Shown: positions 25,201-35,117 of the stretch, in pieces
Position numbering within the stretch: the first letter of the stretch is position 1
Layout of the letters: each line of letters starts with the position of its first letter
Source: an uncultured Bacteriovorax sp.
GTDB taxonomy: Bacteria > Bdellovibrionota > Bacteriovoracia > Bacteriovoracales > Bacteriovoracaceae
Length of the DNA: 64,000 bases
Assembly: GCA_946480715.1 (NCBI GenBank)
Contig: CAMLKK010000004.1
Coordinates: 62,001 to 126,000 of the forward strand
Reading direction: 5' to 3'
Notes under the pieces: generated by a model
Databases searched by the model: none
What the model was told of the DNA's origin: nothing
Seen by the model: the letters and a program-made list of their open reading frames with translations, nothing else
Program-made: the position numbers and the translations under genes

Positions 25201-25259
25201 ACTAAACATCTGTAGCGTTTAAAGGTGTTTAGTAAGACTTCTCTTAATACTTTAGTATT
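25201..25259. promoter_or_regulatory. Inverted repeats upstream of the 25283 gene
   Basis: Arms ACTAAACA (25201-25208) and TGTTTAGT (25226-25233) are perfect and 17 bases apart. A second small hairpin AATACT-TT-AGTATT lies at 25246-25259. Together they could be an operator or a weak terminator of dusB; no T-tract follows. Confidence 0.35.
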
Positions 25260-25282
25260 TTGCTAAACTTCCGATAAGATAA

Positions 25283-27136
25283 ATGATGTTTATGAAAGCA
25301 AAGCCTATTCACAACATTTCACTCGCATTGTTCCTTCTTACGGGAGCCGTGAATCTTTATGCCAGCGAATTAGGTAGAGCAAAACCAGAAAGAAAAGCAT
25401 CTGCCTACTCTTACATTGATCAGAAAACGCATTTTTGTAACGAAGAAAATCCCAATGGCGGAAAAAGTATTTTAGAAGCTCTTAATGCTGCCAATGAAGA
25501 CACACAAAAAACAATTGATAAATTAAAGGCCGAAATCAATGAGCATTCGGCGTTTGTAACGATTCTTGATAGTACAGTTAAAGCAAAAACCGCCCACTTC
25601 GAAAGTTTAGATAAACTGGCCAAAGGAAACGGGAACGAACAAGTTGTCATTCAAAATTTTAATCAGGCGCTGAATACTGCTGTTCTTCTCGCCGCTGTTC
25701 AATCAATCACTGAAACAACTCAAGAAAAGTTTGAGCCCGAAGCATTCAAGATCGCCATGTGTGAAAAGCTTAAAGACTCAGGGGCCTGCGGTCTATTCTC
25801 ACAATATTTTTCTTCCAATAGAAAATCACTTAATTTCCTGGCAGAAGCTTTTGGAATGGCCAAAGATAAAACGAATCTTCGTGCGCATTTGAGTAATCAT
25901 CTAAAAGTAAAACCGATTCTTACTCCGCAAATGATGACGACACTTATTAAAGACAATCCAAAGCTAAGTTCATTCATGCAACAGACAGATGCGGAAGAAA
26001 TGATGAACTGTCTGGATACAGAAAATAAATCTCGTTCAGCAAGTCAGTGTCAAAGCATTCTTGCCAAAGATGAAAATAAACAATTAATTGATGCTGTAAA
26101 AAAAGAAGGACAACAACTGCAAGAAACACTTGCTCCACTCTCACCAGAAATTCAGGCTTCACTTGCACAATCCCATGCGGAGCTAGCTTCTCAACAAAAG
26201 CTCATCAATGAAAATGCCAAGGTATCGGCGGATAAAGATCAAAAATTAAAAAAAGCTTATGCTGACGAAACTTTAAAATGTCGCAATCAAGTTAATGCCG
26301 TCATAAAAAATTCCATTCGTAGAAATGAAATGCTCGAAAGCTGTAATGTCGCCAAAAACAAAAGCGACGTTGATATGTACTTACGAAACGTCTCTACAAC
26401 ACTTGTGAAATTAAAAAACGCTCAGGCCGCAAACAATTATAGAGACATCGAACATGTTAAGGCCTACCTCCTAAAAAAATATCTCTGTCAGTGTGCTAAA
26501 AACGAACCTGTCAAACTCGTTGATCAATCAACTTGCTACAATGTGAGTGATGTGAGTGCCGTTGATACTGTTTTAAAGCTTGAAGGAAATGTCGGCAAGG
26601 CCCTCGATTCAATGCGCTTTGGAGTTGGTTTTTCAATTGAAGACAAATGTGCTGCTGCTCCAGTCGAAGTCCTTAAGGCCTGTGAACGTGAAATTCCTGG
26701 TGATGGAATGAAACGTGCCTGCACGATTGCAAATTCAGAAAAAGTAGTCGCACAAAAAAATGAATCACGCGATAGAGAGTGGAAAAAAGTCACTGACGAG
26801 TATTATGTCAAACGTGATCCATCTTCAAAAAAAGGTTATACGCTGACTCCAAAGAAAAAAACTTGGGAGTTAGTTGCTGAAGGTGTTGCTCCCGTAATCC
26901 CAAGCATAGTGCCTGTGTGGTTTTCAAATTATCAAATCAAACAGAACATCAATATGCTTACTCAACAGGCATTAGCAGAAAAGCAGTACTATCACACGAT
27001 CGACATCTACAATAAGTCGCCATGGATGTATGGGTATCCCTACTTTCAAGGGAACTTCTTCCCTACAGGTACTGGAACAACTGGGACGACAACAAATCCT
27101 GGTTACAATTTTGGGAATCCATTCACAACGCCTTAA
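25283..27136 (+). CDS. Exported coiled-coil protein, unknown function
   Basis: Not recognised. 617 residues with an N-terminal signal (about residues 4-27, ending LYA). The middle is long and helical, rich in Lys, Glu, Gln and Ala (strong coiled-coil character around 290-345), with about 18 Cys spread over the protein, including a CQCAK segment. The tail becomes Gly/Thr/Pro/Phe-rich (GTGTTGTTT, NPFTTP). It is followed by the 1720-residue lipoprotein on the same strand, so both may build one surface or periplasmic assembly. There is a hydrophobic stretch around residue 535-550. Confidence 0.6.
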   Translation: MMFMKAKPIHNISLALFLLTGAVNLYASELGRAKPERKASAYSYIDQKTHFCNEENPNGGKSILEALNAANEDTQKTIDKLKAEINEHSAFVTILDSTVKAKTAHFESLDKLAKGNGNEQVVIQNFNQALNTAVLLAAVQSITETTQEKFEPEAFKIAMCEKLKDSGACGLFSQYFSSNRKSLNFLAEAFGMAKDKTNLRAHLSNHLKVKPILTPQMMTTLIKDNPKLSSFMQQTDAEEMMNCLDTENKSRSASQCQSILAKDENKQLIDAVKKEGQQLQETLAPLSPEIQASLAQSHAELASQQKLINENAKVSADKDQKLKKAYADETLKCRNQVNAVIKNSIRRNEMLESCNVAKNKSDVDMYLRNVSTTLVKLKNAQAANNYRDIEHVKAYLLKKYLCQCAKNEPVKLVDQSTCYNVSDVSAVDTVLKLEGNVGKALDSMRFGVGFSIEDKCAAAPVEVLKACEREIPGDGMKRACTIANSEKVVAQKNESRDREWKKVTDEYYVKRDPSSKKGYTLTPKKKTWELVAEGVAPVIPSIVPVWFSNYQIKQNINMLTQQALAEKQYYHTIDIYNKSPWMYGYPYFQGNFFPTGTGTTGTTTNPGYNFGNPFTTP

Positions 27137-27308
27137 CTTGTGGGCAATTTCATAAAAGCTGAAAATCGGCATTTACCAGACTTTTGCACCCAACCTTTTT
27201 ATTTACCAAGACTTAGCATTTCACTCGGAAAAACCTCAAAATCACCTCAATTTGACTCTCAGGCGCGGTAAAATATTCCTTATACTCGCTTCTAAAAAAG
27301 ACCTTTAA

Positions 27309-27320
27309 CTTAAGCTTAAG
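27309..27320. repeat. 12-base perfect palindrome upstream of the giant lipoprotein gene
   Basis: CTTAAGCTTAAG, 24 bases before the start codon, in the untranslated leader. It may be an operator or chance; no partner copy was noticed in the window. Confidence 0.25.
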
Positions 27321-27343
27321 CGTAAGACGATAAAAGAATTGAG

Positions 27344-30300
27344 ATGAAATTGTTAAGTCAGAAATTTCCATTCATCGTTTTATTAGCAGTTCTATTAGCG
27401 AGCTGTGTGCCTAGTAATGCTCCCTCGTCTCGTCGAAGTAAAGTTACATCAAATGTAGAAAACGGCGGAACGACAACAACTCCAAATAATCCTGTTTTCA
27501 ATGAGAGTGATTCACTTTATTGGTTCAGTGCTGAAAAAGTACTTTCAACCATCACGCTTAATCTCAACAACGAAAATGTTATTTATCTTCGCGGTAAAGA
27601 CATGCACACATTCCTTACGAGCAAAGATGCCGTTGGGGAATATTATCGCAAACAATATTGTCTCGTTGGTGATTTTGGATCTGGAAAACAACTAAGAGTA
27701 AGAGCTGTTCCCATTTACATCAGCAACTATTCGACAAAAACAATCGAACGCATGTTGCGTGTTGATGTTCCAAGTGAAGGTGAAAACCGCGCCGCTTGTG
27801 CTTTTTCTACAATTGATTCCGTCCCATCTGGATCAGCTGCCTATAAACTGAAAGATATCTGCCCAGCTTGTGCAGCTTCGGGAAAAATTACTTCAACTAA
27901 AATGTATCTCTTTGAGAGTAAGGCGACTGCTCTTCCGGCAACGTTAACTCAAATCACGAATGACAAAATTAATATCCTGGGTATGAATATTCGTGTTGAT
28001 CTTGAATCGAACTCTTCAACTCCAAGCAGCTCATGCACAAATAGCGCGTGTGAAGCAAAAGGTTTTGATTGCTGTATTGAAGGCCAATGTGTGAAAGACG
28101 CCAGCTTAAAGGCCAATGCCTCTCTTGATCCTCTTTATGCTCAAGCACAAGCTGAATACGCTGTTAATCCACTAAGTTTTCTGAACTATCCAAACATCTA
28201 TAACATTTGTACGAATATTTCTCACAATCCTCCGCCAACGCCGAATACTGGACCAACTCCCGTGTCTGAAGCGGAAAAAAGAGTGAAGGATTATTTCGAT
28301 GATTTCTCGTGTATCAATAAACATGAATCAAATCTTGGAACGAGCACATGTAATGCTACTGACTATGACAATGCAAAAAAGAAATTGGCGATAGCCTGTG
28401 GTTGTCCTGCAACTTATACCGACAATGAAAGAGCACTAAAATGTCCTAATTGGGGTGTTCGTCCGCTTTATAAAAATCAGACAGTGCAGGATCCTACTCT
28501 GGCCGCAAACATTGCTGATTTTTATTGTTATACACCGGTTCCGGAAAATCCAATCGGGCCAATTACAAATCTTAATTTAAGTGTTCCAAGTCGAAGCGCT
28601 CCTCACCGCTTTTATTCTACTGCTGGAACTAATTATGATGACATCGGAAAACTTGCTTCGACGATTAAACAAGAAGGCGAAGAATTCTTCTATCTGGATA
28701 ATACATCGAAGACAGGTCCAGTGAACGGTGAATTCAACATCAACTCTGTTTTAGGGAATATGGTTGTCGGACTTTCACAAACCAATCCTGCCAAAATGGT
28801 TACAGTTGAATTAGGAAAAACTTATATCCTCTCAAGCGTGAACGGTTATTTCACACCTTGTTCGAAATGTGGAAAAGACAGCTGGTTTGAAACATTCTCT
28901 GCCCACCCTTCTATCGTTGGAGGCTCAGGTCTTAAGGCCGTAGGTTACTCTACTGCAAGAGATATGTACTCTGGGAATACGACTTACGGAAACTATGAAG
29001 ATACTAAATTTGGTCGCGCTTGTTATGTACCTGTGACAATGCTTGCTTATTCTCACAAAAAAGAAAGTACTCTACAGGCACAAAGACAAAATCGCTTAAA
29101 AACTCAAGCGGCCCTTTACATGAACGGCTATCAACGTGATTGGTATGGTTTTAATAAAGGCGCACTCATTGGATCATTTGATGGTGTCACTTGGTTTGCC
29201 ATCGGATCTTCAAGAAGAATTACGGCCACATCAACTAAACTTTTCATCGCTGTTAACGGTGCATTTTTAGATCTCGCCGACCGAACAGATACAATTGTTA
29301 ATATTATTCCGGATCAAGGAAACAACACTGCATCGAATTTTGATTTCGATCCGCAAATTGCCGTCAACTCTCCTACTCAAAACACGGCAGCTTCATGTCA
29401 GCAATACCACCAGTGTAATACTGATACAGATTGTGTGACGAAGTTAGGTTGGGAATATACATGTGCTGATGTTTCGCAATTAAAATCAAAATGGCCGATC
29501 TATGATTCTGATGCAAAAGAAGTCGTTAACCAAGAACGAGTAGGAACTATTTTTGAAATCCTTCAAGGAACAACGAATATGGGTGATAATCCTAAACGTT
29601 GTGTTTTCCGCGGAGCTGGTGCACCATGTGTTCGTGATATTGGTACACTGACAAATGATTTCAATCTAAAAAATCTAACTTGTGCACCGAACTTTTACTG
29701 TGCTTCTCTTTCATCAAGTAAGTTCAACACTGAATTGGTTCGCTCTCCAAATGACATCGGAAACATTCTCTTTGGTATGGATGCAAACGTTTTAGGCCGT
29801 CCACTCAATTATGTAACTGCAAACAAACCATTAACTTCGGAAATAATTGCCAACATTAAAAACTCTGGTTCACCAGATGCGCTCAATCTAACATCAGCGC
29901 AGATAAACGATATGGGTGTTTGTCGTCCAGGCCGTCGCCTCTCTTCTAACGTTGTAACGGCACACTCGGATCAGGATACGAACAGAAGAACTGACTACAT
30001 TTCACAAATTGGTTCATGTCTTTCAACAGGCACAGGGGCCAATCGTTTCAATACATGTCCTGTTTTTGGCGAAGATTTAAACTATGTTGATCCTACGAGT
30101 TCAAACTTAACAACACTGACAAAACTGCAGGCACAACATACACAGAACTCATGTGGTGGTGAAGCGAAGAACTCTTCAGATGAATCAGCATTCAAAGCGA
30201 TTGAAGGTCTGTCGTTGCTTAATCAGCAAAACTTTGCTCTCCCTACTCTTGTCGCGGATGCTTGTTTCCGTCGAGCAGGTTCAGTTTGTCACACAGACTT

Positions 30301-32506
30301 AGATTGTGGTCCAAATAAAATGCATGCAGAGCTTGCCGATTCAAAACCACTTTCATTTTTTGGTGGAACGGAAGCCGAACAAAATTATTGGAAAGAATCT
30401 CTAGTGTGCGGACAAGGAGCCCCGGTTCCTGCTTTTGGAAGTGCGGATTTCTTCAATTACAACATGGGACAAAACAGATGTTGTCGTGAAATTGGAAAAG
30501 ATTTTACGATGTATACTTCAGGTCCAAAATCAATCATCCCGGAAAATACTGGTTCGAATGAAACACTTAGTACAAGCACGTTTGCAGTTGCCCAACCAAA
30601 CGCCTCGAACAGATATTCACGATACTCAGTATCTGCAACGGCCAACAAAGCGACATCGACAATTCCTCGCGTGACTGCTTTAACAGAACCGAATTCTAAT
30701 CAATGGAAAGTTATCAATGAAACTGGTACGGCCAATTGCTGTGGCGGTGGATGGGTAAGAAAATTTGCTGACGGTACACACGATTGGAAAAAACGTGATC
30801 GTCTCACATTTGATTCATCTAACCTATCATGTTTAAATTTCCGCTCACCTCTAGTGAACTCGGATTACAACGCTTTCGGCGACGCTGCAGATGACATCAA
30901 CTTGAATGCTTATCAAGAAGAATTTGCAAACTTCTGTCGTAACCATATTTTCAATAGTGGATGTATGCAAATTCCATGGCCCGCTCAAACGGGTTATGAA
31001 ATTAAAGCTCCATACATTTATCAGACGACATCTCAGTACACATCGGAAATTTCAATTCCTGCGGCAACACTAACGGATGGTCGTGCACGTTTAGATACAA
31101 CGCCTGTTACTGATCCGATAGAGACACAAGAGATTAATCAGAAGTCTTATCCAGATGCTCCTTATCCACCAGAACCATATTACTTCGTAGGAAGTGGAAC
31201 GTTCAAACCAGATCTGGAACTTCCTGCCAATCAATCATATAACTTCTTCACAAGTATTGCTGATGATTACGGTGCAAGTATGTACCTTCCCGCCTACATT
31301 CCATTTGATCTAACAGAGTGGCTTGCAGGGACGAACACTTACAATATTAAAGTTTGGGTCCGCTATTTTTACGATAACGGGTACACTGATGCGTATGAAG
31401 CGACTCCTGTATTTAACAATGCCGCTTGTAACAGCATTATCGATTTTACAAGTACGACTGGTCAGCCGGTAGATGCCTTAAAGCCATTTGCATCTGGCGG
31501 TGGAACAAACGAAGCGTTCTGTATTACCTCGACTGCGAAAACTTCTTTCCGTCCGGTTATTTCAGTTAAAGCTTACACAGGTGTAGCGGGTACTCGCCAA
31601 TGGAAATATGCCGGAGTTGTGATCGAATTCAGAACTCTCGAATTCAATAAAGGTCAGAAAGTTGCAGTCCCAGGAACTCCTTACTACTACCTCACAAAAC
31701 TTGGTCGTTTAGAGCTAAACGGTATTCCACAAATTACTTATGATCCTCTTTACTGCAGTAACAATCACAATAATCTTGTGCCAGGTATTTTCAAACCAAC
31801 GCTGACAACACGTGCACAGTTTGAAGCTGGAACTAATTCGGGAACATATTCAACAGATACGAACGATATGTATGGAGATATTGTTAACAATGACAGTATC
31901 GTAAATTACGGAAACGGGGCCAAGAAGTTCGTTACACAGGATAAACTTGCACTCTCTCCTGTCTTTTCGAGTAAAGATTTTACTTGCTGTACTCCATTGG
32001 GGAAAACGACAACTTCGGCGGATAGATGTTGTTCAAACCATGCTAAAAACGTAAACGGAAAACTTACTTGTAAACTTCCAACTGGAACAGACTTGAACGT
32101 TTATTTCAATAAGTTTGTTTCAAGTGAAGGTGTTGGTGCGGATCAACCAGGCGGTGAAGGTCTGATCGTTAACGATGACGATGAAGAAAAAATCGATTTT
32201 ATCGCGCTTACAGGTGAACCAAAACTTCGCGATTCGACTTTTGATAAACTAAAACTTTTAGGTGAAGCATACTGTGACAAAGGAACCGTGACTACTGGAG
32301 GGGCCTTCGGTAAATTCCCTCCTGAACCGTTTGCCGGGGCCTATAACACTCCACCAAGCGGACTTCCGAGCGGTTTAACGCTGGAGCAGACGTTCCCAAT
32401 CAGTATTGTTGACTCAATTGTTGATTCTCAGGCCGATGATCCAACAGTTGGTAAGTTCCCATTCGATAACGGCTACCGCTGGAACCACCACTTCTACTGT
32501 AAATAG
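27344..32506 (+). CDS. Giant cysteine-rich lipoprotein (1720 residues)
   Basis: No known family recognised. Signal peptide with lipobox LASC (Cys about residue 21) predicts a lipid-anchored envelope protein. The chain holds many cysteines, often paired (CC) and in small motifs: DICPACAAS, FDCCIEGQC, CGCPAT, TPCSKCGK, NTDTDC, HTDLDCG, NCCGGGW, CCTPLG and DRCCSN. The xTDxDC motif occurs twice, suggesting related disulfide modules. A Ser/Thr/Asn-rich, beta-like composition dominates and a linker with PPPTPNTGPTP lies near residue 300. The preceding exported coiled-coil gene ends 207 bases upstream. It may be a surface adhesin or stalk component, by inference only. Confidence 0.65.
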   Translation: MKLLSQKFPFIVLLAVLLASCVPSNAPSSRRSKVTSNVENGGTTTTPNNPVFNESDSLYWFSAEKVLSTITLNLNNENVIYLRGKDMHTFLTSKDAVGEYYRKQYCLVGDFGSGKQLRVRAVPIYISNYSTKTIERMLRVDVPSEGENRAACAFSTIDSVPSGSAAYKLKDICPACAASGKITSTKMYLFESKATALPATLTQITNDKINILGMNIRVDLESNSSTPSSSCTNSACEAKGFDCCIEGQCVKDASLKANASLDPLYAQAQAEYAVNPLSFLNYPNIYNICTNISHNPPPTPNTGPTPVSEAEKRVKDYFDDFSCINKHESNLGTSTCNATDYDNAKKKLAIACGCPATYTDNERALKCPNWGVRPLYKNQTVQDPTLAANIADFYCYTPVPENPIGPITNLNLSVPSRSAPHRFYSTAGTNYDDIGKLASTIKQEGEEFFYLDNTSKTGPVNGEFNINSVLGNMVVGLSQTNPAKMVTVELGKTYILSSVNGYFTPCSKCGKDSWFETFSAHPSIVGGSGLKAVGYSTARDMYSGNTTYGNYEDTKFGRACYVPVTMLAYSHKKESTLQAQRQNRLKTQAALYMNGYQRDWYGFNKGALIGSFDGVTWFAIGSSRRITATSTKLFIAVNGAFLDLADRTDTIVNIIPDQGNNTASNFDFDPQIAVNSPTQNTAASCQQYHQCNTDTDCVTKLGWEYTCADVSQLKSKWPIYDSDAKEVVNQERVGTIFEILQGTTNMGDNPKRCVFRGAGAPCVRDIGTLTNDFNLKNLTCAPNFYCASLSSSKFNTELVRSPNDIGNILFGMDANVLGRPLNYVTANKPLTSEIIANIKNSGSPDALNLTSAQINDMGVCRPGRRLSSNVVTAHSDQDTNRRTDYISQIGSCLSTGTGANRFNTCPVFGEDLNYVDPTSSNLTTLTKLQAQHTQNSCGGEAKNSSDESAFKAIEGLSLLNQQNFALPTLVADACFRRAGSVCHTDLDCGPNKMHAELADSKPLSFFGGTEAEQNYWKESLVCGQGAPVPAFGSADFFNYNMGQNRCCREIGKDFTMYTSGPKSIIPENTGSNETLSTSTFAVAQPNASNRYSRYSVSATANKATSTIPRVTALTEPNSNQWKVINETGTANCCGGGWVRKFADGTHDWKKRDRLTFDSSNLSCLNFRSPLVNSDYNAFGDAADDINLNAYQEEFANFCRNHIFNSGCMQIPWPAQTGYEIKAPYIYQTTSQYTSEISIPAATLTDGRARLDTTPVTDPIETQEINQKSYPDAPYPPEPYYFVGSGTFKPDLELPANQSYNFFTSIADDYGASMYLPAYIPFDLTEWLAGTNTYNIKVWVRYFYDNGYTDAYEATPVFNNAACNSIIDFTSTTGQPVDALKPFASGGGTNEAFCITSTAKTSFRPVISVKAYTGVAGTRQWKYAGVVIEFRTLEFNKGQKVAVPGTPYYYLTKLGRLELNGIPQITYDPLYCSNNHNNLVPGIFKPTLTTRAQFEAGTNSGTYSTDTNDMYGDIVNNDSIVNYGNGAKKFVTQDKLALSPVFSSKDFTCCTPLGKTTTSADRCCSNHAKNVNGKLTCKLPTGTDLNVYFNKFVSSEGVGADQPGGEGLIVNDDDEEKIDFIALTGEPKLRDSTFDKLKLLGEAYCDKGTVTTGGAFGKFPPEPFAGAYNTPPSGLPSGLTLEQTFPISIVDSIVDSQADDPTVGKFPFDNGYRWNHHFYCK

Positions 32507-32564
32507 TACCCATTTTAAAGATTGAGACATTTTCAGGTGCTGATTTTGGTGCTAGGTTAAGGCC

Positions 32565-33416
32565 ATGAAAAACCTCTATTTATGCGTCTTTTTTACGGCC
32601 TTTTCTTCATTAACTTCTGCCTCGGCACAAGATCTCAAAGTGGCCTGCTCACATGCAGAACTTTGTTTGCTTGCTAAAAATATTGCTGTTGAATTCAACG
32701 AAAAAATTGAAACGGAAACTTTGGTAACTATGAGTGGCGATCCTCATGAATTCGAACCGACGATCAATGAATTAAAATCTTTGATTTCAGCTCCTCTGCT
32801 TCTCGTAGGGCCGACAGAACTCAATCCCTGGATCAAAAAAGTACAATTCCAACGAGCAAAAAATAAAAATTTAACGACAGTTTTTCTCCCCCTAACTCCG
32901 GAAAGAAAGGCCGGTTATGCACATGGTTCAGGTGAAGCATTCGCTCATTTTTGGTTATACCCGAAAATCTATTGTGAAATGAAAAAAGAGCTGGCCCAAA
33001 AGCTTTTCAAAAAAGACGTGAAAGACAACAGCTGTGAAACTAAAGCGAAGCTTGTGGAAGAGAAGTTAAAGTCGACTCTATCCAAACTCTCGACTCCCAT
33101 TGTTTTAACTCACGATGCGCTTTGGCCGCTTTTTCAAACTTATAAACCAAAAGAACTCAGCATTGTGGCCATCAAAGGATCAGGCCATCATGAAGAAGCA
33201 ACTTCTGAATCGGTTAAGAAACTCTATACCGTTTTGAAATCTCCAAAAGTCATTTGGCTGGAAGAAACCGGTATTCATGTTCCATCTAATGTAACTTCAC
33301 TTAAAAGAAAAACGGATGGCACTCTAAAGCTTGATACTGCAAAATCATTTGAAGGAACTTTGTTTGGAACTGTTGAAAAACTGAATGCAGAATTAATAAG
33401 ATTAGGGACTCTTTAA
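32565..33416 (+). CDS. Zinc/manganese ABC transporter substrate-binding protein
   Basis: A periplasmic cluster A-I (ZnuA/TroA-type) metal-binding protein, 283 residues, with signal peptide (1-21, ending ASA). Candidate metal ligands are H61 (GDPHEFEP), H128 (AHFWLYP), H183 (LTHDA) and an acidic residue at 233-234 (EETG). It lacks the long His-rich loop of many ZnuA proteins. First of a three-gene importer: the ATPase start codon overlaps its stop (TAATG). Confidence 0.85.
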   Translation: MKNLYLCVFFTAFSSLTSASAQDLKVACSHAELCLLAKNIAVEFNEKIETETLVTMSGDPHEFEPTINELKSLISAPLLLVGPTELNPWIKKVQFQRAKNKNLTTVFLPLTPERKAGYAHGSGEAFAHFWLYPKIYCEMKKELAQKLFKKDVKDNSCETKAKLVEEKLKSTLSKLSTPIVLTHDALWPLFQTYKPKELSIVAIKGSGHHEEATSESVKKLYTVLKSPKVIWLEETGIHVPSNVTSLKRKTDGTLKLDTAKSFEGTLFGTVEKLNAELIRLGTL

Positions 33417-34252
33417 TGACCTCTGTTTTGTCGGCCAATAAAATTTCTTATAGCTATGATCAGCGAACGCCGATTCTCACTGATATTTCTTTTAACCTCG
33501 AAAGAGGACAGAGTTTAGGCGTATTAGGACCCAACGGTGGTGGGAAATCAACATTGATGAAAATCATTGCGGGTTTACTAAAACCTGATTCAGGTGTTAT
33601 CGCTTTTAATGGTCGTCCTGTTTCTGATTTCAAGAAATATCCCTACCATCTTTTTAGTTATGTCCCTCAGAGCAATGAACTCAACACCACTCTTCCCGTG
33701 AAAGTTTCAGAGTACATGGATTTTTCACTCTCACTTTATAAAAATAATCCCGAACTCAAACTCGATGCTACTTCTGTTGATCGTTTATTGAATCTTGTTG
33801 GCATTGAACATAAAAAAAATGATCGACTATCCGAACTCAGTGGTGGTGAAAAACAACGTGTCCTCTTGGCGCGCGCGCTTATTCAAAAACCACATGTTTT
33901 ACTGCTTGATGAACCAACGAAAGGTCTTGATAGCAATGGCCAGGATCAATTATTGGGCCTCCTCGATAAAATTAAAGAAACTGATCACACATCCATTGTC
34001 ATTGTTGACCACAACATCAATCAGATCATAAAAAACTGTAACAAGATTCTCTGTCTCAACCGCAGTCTGCACTGGCACGATCACAAAGATTTTCTCACTA
34101 AAAATATTCTCGAAAATGTTTATCACTGCGAGTTCGAACATCTGCTTATTCACGAGCATGGTGGAACGCATGCTCATAATCATGAATTCTGCCAGCACGA
34201 CCACGGCGAACAAAAAACGACTTCTCATCCGTTTATCAGGAGAAAGTCATGA
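33416..34252 (+). CDS. Metal ABC transporter ATPase with His-rich tail
   Basis: ZnuC-type ATP-binding subunit, 278 residues. Walker A GPNGGGKST (38-46), signature LSGGEKQR (140-147), Walker B LLLDEP with catalytic E165, and the switch histidine region IVDHN are intact. The last 46 residues form a histidine-rich tail (HEHGGTHAHNHE and QHDHGE), likely metal-binding and unusual for the ATPase. Overlaps both neighbours, so translationally coupled. Confidence 0.9.
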   Translation: MTSVLSANKISYSYDQRTPILTDISFNLERGQSLGVLGPNGGGKSTLMKIIAGLLKPDSGVIAFNGRPVSDFKKYPYHLFSYVPQSNELNTTLPVKVSEYMDFSLSLYKNNPELKLDATSVDRLLNLVGIEHKKNDRLSELSGGEKQRVLLARALIQKPHVLLLDEPTKGLDSNGQDQLLGLLDKIKETDHTSIVIVDHNINQIIKNCNKILCLNRSLHWHDHKDFLTKNILENVYHCEFEHLLIHEHGGTHAHNHEFCQHDHGEQKTTSHPFIRRKS

Positions 34253-35097
34253 ACGCTCTCATCAGTTCGTTGCAGGAATTCATTCACTATGATTTTTTAC
34301 TTTATGCCCTACTCGGCACAATTTTACTTTCTGTGACTTGTGGTTTGATTTCACCGCTCATTATTGCACGTAAGAACGCTTTTATGGGGGCGGCGATTTC
34401 TCACTCGACTTTACTTGGACTCGCTATCGCACTCAGTTTCTTTTCTGCTAGTGAATCGTTGTTTGTCTTTCTTCTCACCTTAGCGATCACATTATTACTC
34501 ACACTTTTTTTGGCGCATTCAACGTTTAGACAGAAACTTCCCAATGATTCACTCATTGGTATTTTCTATACAAGCACCATGGCCCTGGGAATTATTATCC
34601 ATACTTTGTTTGCCAAAGAAAAAGGTGATCTCATGGGATTTCTTTTTGGTAATATTCTATTGCTCACAAAAGAAGATCTCATCCTCTCTTTCATCCTTCT
34701 GGGTGCAACTGCGCTGATTATTTTAATCCCTTTTAAAAAGTGGCTCTTTATAACTTTTGATGAAGAAACGGCCATCACCAGTGGTATCAAAGTCCCTCTG
34801 TTTCACTATGCTTTTTTTGTGATGCTCGCCTTTTTGATTGTTACGAGTATTAAATTGGCAGGTACAATTTTAGTGGAAACACTTCTTTTAGTTCCTGGCT
34901 TTTTTGCTCTGTCTTTCGCCAAAAACAGCCGTCAGACATTCATCTTCAGTACAATTTTTTCTGTCTTTTTTGCTGTTTTAGGAATTATTCTGGCCAATAC
35001 CTGGGGCCTTCCTTCAGGGGCGACACTTGCAGTAGTTTTGTTTGTGGCACTCGTCCTATCTCTTTTACTGAAAAAAGTTTATAATTGGCGTAAGTAA
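34249..35097 (+). CDS. Metal ABC transporter permease
   Basis: ZnuB/TroCD-type inner-membrane permease, 282 residues, with about eight hydrophobic segments. Family-like sequence includes GLISPLIIARKNAFMG near the start and LVETLLLVPGFFA near 205-220. ATG overlaps the ATPase stop codon by 4 bases (ATGA). It forms the channel of the importer; metal choice (Zn or Mn) is not decided by sequence. Confidence 0.9.
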   Translation: MNALISSLQEFIHYDFLLYALLGTILLSVTCGLISPLIIARKNAFMGAAISHSTLLGLAIALSFFSASESLFVFLLTLAITLLLTLFLAHSTFRQKLPNDSLIGIFYTSTMALGIIIHTLFAKEKGDLMGFLFGNILLLTKEDLILSFILLGATALIILIPFKKWLFITFDEETAITSGIKVPLFHYAFFVMLAFLIVTSIKLAGTILVETLLLVPGFFALSFAKNSRQTFIFSTIFSVFFAVLGIILANTWGLPSGATLAVVLFVALVLSLLLKKVYNWRK

Positions 35098-35117
35098 ACT
35101 TTTTTCGGAATAACAAA

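Noticed and set aside
27241..27300. TTGACT with TAAAAT or TATACT before the giant lipoprotein gene
   Set aside because: Spacings are 11 and 23 bases, outside the normal range.
32507..32564. Zur-box search before the metal importer
   Set aside because: No convincing palindrome seen in the short gap.
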